In this document: positions 56,197-64,000 of the stretch, in pieces | Layout of the letters: each line of letters opens with the position of its first letter | Position numbering within the stretch: position 1 is the first letter of the stretch | NCBI RefSeq assembly: GCF_030272615.1 | Contig: NC_081410.1 | Location: 222,695,415 to 222,759,414, forward strand | From: Cryptomeria japonica | Lineage: Eukaryota; Streptophyta; Pinopsida; Cupressales; Cupressaceae | Direction: 5' to 3' | Length of the DNA: 64,000 bases | Translations under genes and position numbers: made by a program | Notes under the pieces: model-generated | What the model saw: the letters and a program-made list of their open reading frames with translations, nothing else | Database searches by the model: none | Told to the model about the DNA's origin: nothing

Positions 56197-57471
56197 TTGG
56201 AAACAAGATGCGAGTCCATTTTGAGGGGGATAGGACGTAGAAGTATTTGTAAGCTCTTGGAAGAAACCATAGTAACTGAGGATGACAACCCTTTGAATTT
56301 GACCCAACATGATCCTATACCAGAAGCAGCTCTGAAAAGTCTTCCTAGTTTCACTAGTGAAGACCATGTTACACCCATTGAGCACATAAGAGATATAGCA
56401 TCTCTATGTGTAGTTCACCATATAACCCAAGAGAATGTGGTGCTCAGGCTACTAGCAGTATCATTCAAAGGCAAAGCACTACAATGGTTTAGGGGTTTAC
56501 AAATTAATTCAGTTATTGATTGGGATGATCTGGGTGATAAGCTAACAAAGCAGTTTGTAGATAAATTGGATCACCTATCATTGGTTGAGCAGATGACCAC
56601 TATCAAGAGGGCACCGCAAGAGTAGATGACTAATTTCAATTTTTGTTTTGAGCGAACCTGGAATAGAATTCCTACAATGGTAAAACCCTCTCCTGAACAT
56701 GCATTTTTATATTATTTGAGAGCTTTAAATAGCGATATTGTTGTTATGATTCAATCTATGGGTGGGGTTACATTACCAGCAACTTATGATATATATATTA
56801 AATCAGAAAACAACCTTATACAAGCTGGTAAAATTGCCCCTAGGCCTCCTATGCCTATTTTTGCTGATATACAACCATTGATGCCTTTACAAGTACCCCC
56901 TATAGCTGCAATACCTCTTGTTCAAGCATTAGGTTCTCAAAATTATGGTCAAAATAGTGTTGTAGCAGACTCGTCAAAGCAACTACAGATGTTGCAAGAG
57001 ATGTTTATAAAGGATGTTGAAGCAAATCAACAAATCCAACAAACTATGAAAATTTTTGGCAATGAATTGGTGAACATCAAGAAAAATCAAAACCAAAATC
57101 AAAGGTATCAACCCAATAGGCCTAACTACCAAGTTGATGCTCAAAATCAAAGGAGGAACTACAACAATAAGAAAAACCAACAATATAATCAGAATACTAC
57201 TAGTAATTCTAAAGAAATCGTTCCTACTCAAAATAATATGGCACAAGAGTGGTGTTTTCCTTGCCAACAACCTCATAATCAAGCATCATGCCAAAATGCA
57301 ATGAATACTCAATCACAAGCTTTGACGGTTAAGAATAACATGTCTTATCAAGATGCAGGTATAAAAGAGGAACTAGAAGGTCCTGAGGTGCCTATGATAT
57401 GCTGGCAATGTGAGGATTTTTTTGGAGTTAATCATTCGCAAGCACAAAATAGACCTTTTCACCTGTTGTAG
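56197..57471 (+). pseudogene. gag: Gypsy P gag
   Basis: Retrotransposon gag capsid fold region: TSEDHVTPIEHIRDIASLC, FKGKALQWFRGL and WDDLGDKLTKQF (56350-56560) are the conserved landmarks. A TAG at 56623-56625 interrupts it; the frame continues unchanged with FNFCFERTWNRIP. The C-terminal part is Gln/Asn-rich (57060-57230), followed by a CFPCQQPHNQASCQ stretch near 57254 (a possible CCHC remnant) and a CWQCEDFFGVNHSQA stretch (C-X2-C then H) at about 57400-57440. It ends at a stop at 57469-57471. Gag forms the particle. The true start is uncertain. Confidence 0.75.
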
Positions 57472-57812
57472 AAAATACAAGGTCAAAGAAACGTGCTATT
57501 GACATTGGACAACAAGCTGCAAATAGTCAACAACAAGCTGTAAATAATGGACAACAACAAAATAAATCTAGACAACAGCCAGATAAAGGAAAACAACAAG
57601 CTTCTACAAGTCAGCAAGCTGTAAGTACACCTCCACCTGTCCAAAATGTGCAGATTTTACCAAGAGCATAGCCTGCAGCACCTAAAGAACAACAGAAAGT
57701 TCAATCTCAGTTAAAACTAGCTCATCAAGAGCCCGCTTTTCTAAAAGTACAACAAAAAGTTAGTGGTGTTCCATTTAATATTGTTGAATCTATTGCAAAA
57801 ACCACTATTTCC
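57472..57812 (+). pseudogene. Gypsy P Gln-rich spacer between gag and protease
   Basis: Repeated GACAACAA/CAACAAGCT units encode Gln-rich sequence in one frame (GQQAANSQQQAV-like), then a linker. A TAG occurs near 57670. It is probably a disordered polyprotein linker. Confidence 0.5.
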
Positions 57813-58640
57813 ATGACAATGATAGATGCATTGCAAATTCCTGGACAAAAGGAATTGCTGAGAGATAAATTGGATAATCTTTCGTTGACTAATGATCCTC
57901 AGAAAGATCAGCCCATAGTTGCATTAGCTAATGATATCCCAGTTAAGAATAATCAACCAATCCAAACACAAAAGCCTCCTCCATTTTTTGTAACATTGAT
58001 AATTGGCAACCATCTAGTCCACAATTGCTTGATAGACTCAGGAGCCAGTAGTTCAATTATGCCCAAAGACCTTGCAGATAAACTTGGTCTAATTTATGAG
58101 CTTGTTTCTAGATGAGTTGTACAATTAGATGGGACAATAGTTAAGTCAGTTGGATTGGTCAAAGATCTTGGTTTGACCTTACATGTTTTTCCTAATTTTG
58201 TAATACCTTAGGAGATGTACATAGCTGACCTACCTCCACACTTTTCTATTTTCTTATCTAGAGATTTCACAGCAAAATTAGGAGGATAGCTTTCTGTTGA
58301 TTGGTCACACTTGGTTTTTAGAACCCGATATGGTACTAAGGTTATCATTAAGTTAGAACCCCAAGCCACTTGCCACTTACAACCATATACCCCAAGTCCT
58401 ATAAATGCAGATCTTACCATTAGAGACCATGAGGAGTTACCACCTATCTAGGATCCAGATACACCTGTTCAAGGCATACCTGATGTGAATTTGGATGAGT
58501 GGGCAGCCCAGAATACTCCAAAAGATCCTTTCATTAGGATGGATGAAATAGGTCTTGGTGTTTATATGATTCATGAGGAGGATCATGTTATTCCTAAGCC
58601 TGAAAAAGAGGATATTCCACTTGACCAAAAATCAGAACAA
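57813..58640 (+). pseudogene. pol: Gypsy P aspartic protease region
   Basis: The frame from 57813 reaches the retropepsin motif LIDSGASSSIMP at about 58030-58065, with catalytic DSGA intact. It continues with the flap-like VQLDGTIVKSVGLVKDLGL and the IFLSRDF and WSHLVFRTRYGTKVI strands. Stops interrupt near 58113, 58208, 58287 and 58448. An acidic linker (HEEDHVIPKPEKEDIP, about 58570-58620) joins it directly, in the same frame, to the extra RNase H. The enzyme would process the polyprotein. Confidence 0.78.
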
Positions 58641-58649
58641 TAGAAAAAT

Positions 58650-59060
58650 TAGGTTTGGAAGCTCTATTTTGATGGTTCAAGAGGTAAGAATGGTTCCGAA
58701 GGTGGTGTTATGCTAGTTTCACCCAAAGGTATGAAATGCTATACTTCTTTCATATTTTCTTTTAGATGTACAAACAATAAAGCTGAGTATGAATCATTAG
58801 CACATGGCTTAGAATGGGCTAGGCAGAAAAAAGTTCAATGTTTACAAGTTTTTGGTGATAGTGAATTAGTAGTGAACCAAGGAATATCCATGTCACCAAA
58901 AATGATGTTTTGAAGATGTACAAGCTTAGAATTTGTAATTTAATTGAAGATTTTGATGCATTTAATCTATTGTCCATACCTAGAAGTCAAAATAAAGATG
59001 CAGATCGACTTATTGCTTTACGAGCCCAGTTCAATATTCCAATAGAACTAAAAAATATTG
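58650..59060 (+). pseudogene. Gypsy P additional RNase H domain, placed between protease and RT
   Basis: The archaeal-type RNase HI signature is complete. YFDGSRG has Asp at 58671-58673, NNKAEYESLAHGLEWA has Glu at 58785-58787, and FGDSELVVNQ has Asp at 58857-58859. After a frameshift near 58905, IPRSQNKDADRLIAL carries the final Asp (about 58990-59020). Two stops at about 58642-58651 precede it. Such a domain cuts RNA in RNA:DNA hybrids. It is separate from the canonical RNase H that follows RT at about 60350-60800. It lies in the protease frame, joined by a linker, so it does not look like a pasted fragment. Confidence 0.75.
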
Positions 59061-59320
59061 ATAGTCAATAGTAAGTTAAAGTTGTAGTAAGGCCCTCAGT
59101 TCTAGATAACACTGTTAATTGGTAGATTTTTGACTCAGATGAGAAGATTACTAATTTCCTAATTGAAGAAGTTGAGTTTTCTGTTGGAAATCAGCGTAAG
59201 TTCAATGATCAATATGAAAATCAGTTTCTCCAATTGAAAACTAACAATCTGCCCAAGGGTCTGGTAACCCTTTAATGTATTTTTAATATAGATGATCAGG
59301 TTAGGAAGGATAAAGGCAGC

Positions 59321-60270
59321 ATGTTTGTGAAGGAAGAATATTATGAACCTGTTGAAATATTCAAGGACAAACTACTGAAAATTGGCAAGGTATGTACCCC
59401 TGAAGAAAAACATGCTTTTGTAAAACTTTGTCAAGAATTCAATGAGATATTTGCATGGAGGTATGAAGATTTGAAAGGATTTGATCCTCATTTAGCCCAG
59501 TATATAATAGAGTTGGTAGATAATGCAAAACTAGTAAGGTAGAAACAAAGTCCTCTTAATCCAAAATTAGAACATCTTATGAGGTTTGAGTTAAATAAGT
59601 TGATTGAAGGAAATATTATATTTCCAATCAAGAACACATCCTAGGTGTCCAATCTAGTTCCCGTTAGGAAGAAGAATGGTGAACTGAGATTATGTCCTAA
59701 TTTTAGAGGTCTAAATAGAGCATCCCTGAAAGACCATTACCCGCTGCCCTCAATTGAGAAAATTTTGTAGGTTGTATCAGGATCAGAGAGATTCTCAATA
59801 CCTGGTGGTTATTTACGATATAACCAAATTCTGGTCAAAGAAGATGACCAATACAAAAAATCATTACCACCAAGTGGGGTACAATGGCTTATAATAAAAT
59901 GCCATTTGGACTGACCAATGTAGAGGAAACATTTCAGCATGCAATGGATATGGCATTTCAAGGCCTGATTAACAAGTTTGTTTTGGTTTACCTAGATGAT
60001 GTAACTATTTTTTCTAAAAAGGCTAATGAACATCTTGAGCATCTCAGACAGGTATTTGAGAGATGCAGAGAATATGGAGTTTCATTAAATCCCAAGAAGA
60101 GCATATTTGGTGTTCATGAAGGCAAGTTATTGGGATATATTGTTTCAAGGCATGGGATTTCGATAGATCCTAAGAGGAACACAACTATACTTGCATTGCC
60201 ATTACCAACACATAAGAAGGAACTCTAGAGTTTCATAGGTAGGATTAACTTTATCAGAAGGTTTATTCCT
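59321..60270 (+). pseudogene. pol: Gypsy P reverse transcriptase
   Basis: RT is preceded by the FAWRYEDLKGFDP motif (about 59449-59490). The palm then reads [20 protein letters not shown] (59656-59717), where Cys replaces the usual Val of the RxCVDFR motif. MPFGLTN lies at about 59900, and the catalytic VYLDD has YLDD at 59989-60000 intact. A frameshift near 59800-59880 (FSIPGGYLRYNQI for the usual FSIIDLLSGYNQI) splits it into two readings. Stops lie near 59540, 59643 and 59768 (all TAG). It converts element RNA to DNA. Confidence 0.82.
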
Positions 60271-60826
60271 AATATTGCAGCATTGATGCAGCCACTTACA
60301 ACCATGCTTAAGAAAAACATTCCTTTTCAGTGGACTAAGGAAGGTAAGAATAGTTTTGAAGAGATTAAAAAAGCAATTGCCACATCTCCTACTCTCATTA
60401 ATCCTAATTTTAAGAAATATTTTATTCTATATGCTTTTGGGAGTGAGGATACTATTTCTGCGATATTGTGTCAATGAAAAGATGAAAGCTTAGAACAGCC
60501 AATTGCTTTCTTTAGCTAGATTTTGCATGATTATGAGACTAGATACTCATTTGTAGAAAAGCATGTGTTAGCAGTAATAAGAAGCCCTAAGAAATTTAGG
60601 CACATGCTCTCTAACAATAAGATTTGGCTTATGGTTTCTCATCATACAGTGAAAGAGTTTTTTCTCAACAAAGACATAAATGAAAAAAGGGCAGGTTAGA
60701 TTACTAAGGCAATGGAATATGACATCTCTATCAAGGTAACCAAGCTAGTTAGAGGCAAGGGTTTATGTGAACAACTTTCTAGAAGTACAGAAAATAGTAA
60801 AGAAGAGGAGCAACAAATATGCTGAT
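60271..60826 (+). pseudogene. pol: Gypsy P canonical RNase H (thumb/connection), truncated
   Basis: Reads INFIRRFIPNIAALMQPLT, FQWTKEGKNSFEEIK, then the RNase H start (FILYAFGSEDTISAILCQ, where Asp of the usual YTDAS-type motif is not evident). QPIAFFS, ETRYSFVEKHVLAVI and KAMEYDISIKVTKL follow. Stops at about 60475, 60517 and 60697 break it. The sequence stops matching at about 60826, before the end of RNase H and before integrase. Confidence 0.78.
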
Positions 60827-61739
60827 ACTCGAGCTTAATCTTTCCAGAATCTCCCATTAACTCACTCATATACATCCTCTTAATATCACAGGTTCCCAAA
60901 TCCTCAATATCACAGTGAATGTAAGCCCTGACATCTTCAACATATACGGCTCCTTTCAAGACATGGGAAAAAGCACCAACCAAATCATCCAAGGTGGCTA
61001 TATGCGGACATCATTTGAAAATTGGCCTAGGACTATCCTTGACCTACACAATAGTAGGATTTGCAATAAAAGTAGGTACAAAGGATGATCTCGCTTCCAT
61101 GATGAAAGATAAATACCTGTGAATAGTTGCTGGTGAAAACCCAAAGAACTCTTCCGATCGCTGGTGAAATCGCTCAAGAAGATATCGATCGCACTGAATT
61201 GCCTTAAACTCACTCTGAATCACTCTGAATGCAAAGTGATCAGAAATGAAGTGGATTCAACCTTTTAACCTCCAAGAAACCCTAATCCATCATTGATATG
61301 AATGACTTCCGGTGAAAGATACTAGATCTTGGTCGAACATCTCCATTCTGGATAAGCATCTCCAATGTCTGGAACATCTTCCAAAATCTCTTCCCAGGAC
61401 ATAAGCAGTATCTTCATGAATTTTGCCTACCCCTAAGGCATCTTCCTTAGTTACCAGATAAGCTTCTTGCCAGTGCAGGAGCAACCTCCTCTATCGGTTG
61501 AGTAACAGGTGCATTCTCATCTGTTGAATGATCTTCTGATTTCCTGACCCATTTCTTGATATGATCTTGTCAGATTTCATTAATTTATCATTTGATCCAT
61601 CATTGTTAACCGGTGGATTTCTGCTTCTACAGAACTTAGCTATGTGTCCAACCTCATTGCATGCATAACATGTAGCATTGTTCTTTTGAATTGCTTTGCT
61701 AAAACCGATGTAATTGCTTGACCTGCACCGATTAGCCAT
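60827..61739 (-). mobile_element. N: internal fragment of a Z-type element, split by M
   Basis: Minus-strand match to F about 50420-51255. The left part reads DDLVGAFSHVLKGAVYVED and RAYIHCDIE (60900-60992), aligned to F's DDTVGAFSQIPKG and VVFAED. The right part holds one CCHC knuckle, CYACNEVGHIAKFC (about 61630-61680). The knuckle array is cut at 61739 by M, and the left end is fused to gypsy P. Confidence 0.8.
60827..61739 (-). pseudogene. N gag-like ORF fragment
   Basis: Consists of the end of the zinc-knuckle array (61491-61769 reading, cut by the LTR), a spacer (61100-61490) and the start of the helical domain (60830-61100). The knuckle CYACNEVGHIAKFC keeps all four ligands, whereas the same knuckle in F has lost a Cys. 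Stops and frame changes separate the pieces. RNA binding is inferred. Confidence 0.65.
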
Positions 61740-62647
61740 TGTTAGATAATATATTAATCCCAAAGACACTGAGAGGGGGATGTGAATCAGTGTCTAACTA
61801 GTAAATGAAATATTTGAACTTATTTACAATTCTATAATTGAGATTAATATGCCGATAAGCAAACAATAATGTAGTAAAGAGAAACAAAGGAATCAACATC
61901 AATGCACACCATAACATAAATATTTTGGCGAGGAAACTCGGTAAGGGAAAAACCTCGGTGGGATTTGTGACCCACAATATTTACTCACTGGCCATATGAA
62001 TAAATATTACTTAGTACAAAAGGGGTTAGCACATGTAGGAAGGCCAACTGCCTAGAGCTCACTGCTCAACAACAAATGTGGAGTCTCACTAACTACAACA
62101 TCACACTAATGTAAACATAAAAATGAACTCTTACAACTTGCATCAAAGTATTGGATGAGTTTGTTGTTATGATTTGTCTGATACCGATTCTACCTCTGCC
62201 AAAAACCCTAGCCGATATGCTATCAAATGATTTTTCTTATACAGAATAGTCTTTTCTCTTCTCTGCTTCTTATTCACTCCAAAATAAACACATCAAAATG
62301 CATTTACAACTCTTCGCTATCATATCCTATCTTATCTCATATTACCACTTCCTACTTTCTCAATGACCTACAAGGACTCATAAATATATGGTTCTTTACA
62401 ATACAACATGTCGGCCATACAATTATAATTTACATTACAATTTATTCTGCATAAACAATACTTATTGTCAAGTCGGCCTGGAATGCCAGTATAATCTTCT
62501 GTCGGTGTAAACTGGATGCCGGTGTGAATAAGCCTTGTTGTATCTATCGGTGCTGGTAGGTGAAGTCTATGGCTATTTGAACATGTGGAACTTTGTTACC
62601 ATCAATGACAACATCCACCTTTCTCATCTAAGTGTATAATGCCAACA
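61740..62647 (-). repeat. 3' LTR of M (908 bp)
   Basis: Plus-strand ends TGTTAGATAATA and GCCAACA. Shares GAGGGGGATGTGAATCAGTG, the GGTAAGGGAAAAACC / GGGATTTGTGACCC block and the ACCATCAATGACAACATCC box with the other Z-type LTRs. It is about 110 bp longer than F's. Confidence 0.85.
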
Positions 62648-62649
62648 AT

Positions 62650-62659
62650 CTCCCCCTTT
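62650..62659 (-). other. Polypurine tract of M
   Basis: The minus strand reads AAAGGGGGAG before TGTTGGC. A decayed second tract lies near 62794-62806. Confidence 0.8.
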
Positions 62660-62854
62660 GGCATTAATGGCAACACTCATGAGAAAAATAAAAAACTGTG
62701 AATCCAAAACTTCGAGTGCTCCCCCCGTGCAAATGATCTGTTCATCTTTTGCATACTTTACTCCATGCCTTAGTACATTTTTCTCACTATACCACTCCCG
62801 CTTTGGCATCAATGACAAAGGATGTTAAAAAGAATTCTCAAAAAATTCAAAAAT

Positions 62855-64000
62855 TTACTTAGAACCCTGAAGTCTGTTGTGTACAACTTGAAAAATATCT
62901 GCAATAACTAAGTTCAGACCCTGCATGAACTTCGTACTATCAGTAATTATTGTTTTTGTTTGTCTGGTCATTCCAGTAAGATAGTGCATTTGTTGTTCTG
63001 GTGATCTATCTCCTTGAATTGTAGCCTTTGATAGTGCATTCTGGGGAGTGATTAGATTGTCCAATCTTGGACCAAGGTTATTCATCAACTCCCTTCATTT
63101 TTAGTCTTGCCTTTTCTTTTTTGAGATTTTCAATCTTCTCCTCATGTATAGCCCTCTCTTGTTCTATGACTAATGTTAGTTCTGAAGAACTAATTATGTT
63201 ATCCGCAATATCATCAATTTCCTTTTGAGTTTTTCTAATCTGATCATCAATATCTTTTTTTAGTTGATGTGGTTTACAAGCTTCCCAGTATAATTCCTTA
63301 TACTCCAAAATGGTAGAATTTAATGCTAGTAGCAGTGTATCAATCTGTTGAGTACAGTCCTTTATTGTTTTACCAAAGAATACTCCTTTTCTTTATCAAT
63401 TTTTTCTTGAATAGTCTCCTCATTTATTCTTCTAATGACTGAATGTTAGCAGAAATGAATTTGGACAATGTGTCCAATTTACCTATCTAGCCAACAATAT
63501 GATCTACCTTGCACTCTGGTGCAATCATCTGCAAAATTGGTAGAGAATCATCGATAGCCTTAAATGCTAAGGCATTACACTTTGTTATTTTCTTTATAGA
63601 ATCCAAAAGTACTTTTGTGACAGATGTTGGTCTGAAATCCAAAATAGAAGTACTGGGAGAGGTGCTAGGCTCTGCATTATCTTTCTTCTCTTCTCTTGAT
63701 TTCTTTGACCCTTCCTCTATTTTCTATTTAGCTATCTTAATCTCTTCCTCTTCCTTATTCTCATTCTTATCCTTTGCCGGTTCAAATTTTGTTTGTTCTT
63801 GTGCTTTATCTACCAGTATCTCAACATCGATGACCTTATCATTACTTATATCCTACTTAGTGTCAACTGCCTTGACCAGTGAGTCAAAAATATCAATATT
63901 TATAGATTTTGATTTCTTCTCCTCAAAAATTTCTTTATCTACAACTTTATTTGCATCATCAACAATTATTTTATCAATATCAATATTTAAAGGAGTGTCA
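62855..64000 (-). pseudogene. M ORF, C-terminal part: linker and coiled coil
   Basis: From right to left: an acidic/Lys-rich linker (about 63660-64000), then LLDSIKKITKCNALAFKAIDDSLPILQMI (63520-63620), which aligns with F's LLDSIKKITDCSSQAYKAI. A Cys-Lys-Pro coiled-coil region follows (63308-63078), then the C-terminal helix (63088-62855). Frame changes near 63085 and stops in the linker break it. It has no enzyme motifs. The conserved DSIKKIT motif identifies this end of the Z-type protein across copies. Confidence 0.7.

Larger units (their letters stand above)
53997..60826 (+). mobile_element. Ty3/gypsy element P (LTRs not recognised; 3' end lost)
   Basis: Gag, protease, an RNase H-like domain, RT and a second RNase H are found in this order on the plus strand from about 56197 to 60820. 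Integrase and the 3' LTR are missing, because the element is fused at about 60826 to Z-type fragment N. The upstream purine-rich DNA (and perhaps 20961-21882) may belong to it. The extra RNase H is a mark of the Tat-like side of plant gypsy elements, but its position before RT is not the usual one. Confidence 0.75.
61740..64000 (-). mobile_element. M: Z-type element, 3' part, cut by the window's right edge
   Basis: 3' LTR at 61740-62647, PPT, then C-terminal coding sequence up to the window end, all minus strand. It is inserted in N; the left flank is GCCAT (61735-61739), so its right flank outside the window should carry GCCAT too. It has the same layout as F 46439-48500. Confidence 0.83.

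Noticed and set aside
1-64000. CRISPR arrays, operons, Shine-Dalgarno sites, tRNA or rRNA genes
   Set aside because: None is seen. The sequence is plant nuclear repeat DNA, and short repeats are LTR parts or microsatellites.

Overview
The window is plant nuclear DNA made almost entirely of retrotransposons inserted into one another. No host gene, tRNA, rRNA or CRISPR array is recognisable. The coding remnants are Ty1/copia and Ty3/gypsy proteins with plant-type primer sites (tRNA initiator-Met), plus a set of pol-less LTR elements. The old, stop-riddled, deeply nested copies suggest a very large seed-plant genome. A gymnosperm fits, but the sequence alone does not prove it.

Layout, left to right. 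1-1606: the 5' part of a minus-strand pol-less LTR element (here 'Z-type', Z1). 2047-3383: an LTR remnant. 3384-5335: a scrambled Z-type mosaic (Z2). 5336-15716: copia element B, cut by a complete copia element A (7906-14406, target duplication CTAGT). 15717-16526: an LTR-end scrap and a gypsy protease remnant. 16527-20960: pol-less element C, with a long microsatellite in its LTR. 20961-21882: purine-rich DNA with a 60-bp-arm foldback. 21883-23098: a solo LTR.

23132-53996 is one minus-strand copia element, J, opened by three insertions. These are copia K (25899-30017), copia E (30744-43940) and Z-type element F (46439-52959). E's 5' LTR is itself split by H (30963-37078). H is a 6.1-kb unit with TG...CA ends and a TTTTG target duplication but no recognisable LTRs, and it carries a long unknown ORF. 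53997-60826 holds gypsy element P, with an unusual domain order: gag, protease, an extra RNase H, RT, RNase H. 60827-64000 holds two more Z-type copies: N (fragment) and M (3' end, running off the window).

How the parts relate. The copia elements encode capsid/nucleocapsid protein, protease, integrase, RT and RNase H, but every copy is broken. The Z-type elements encode none of the enzymes. They encode a long protein with a coiled coil, up to four CCHC knuckles, a conserved helical domain, a basic region and a second coiled coil. Z-type and copia elements share the same primer site, a doubled polypurine tract, TGTTRG...CYAACA LTR ends and several LTR boxes. This suggests that Z-type elements are mobilised by the copia machinery. 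All boundaries come from reading by eye; target duplications and LTR pairs support those of A, E, F, H, J and K.
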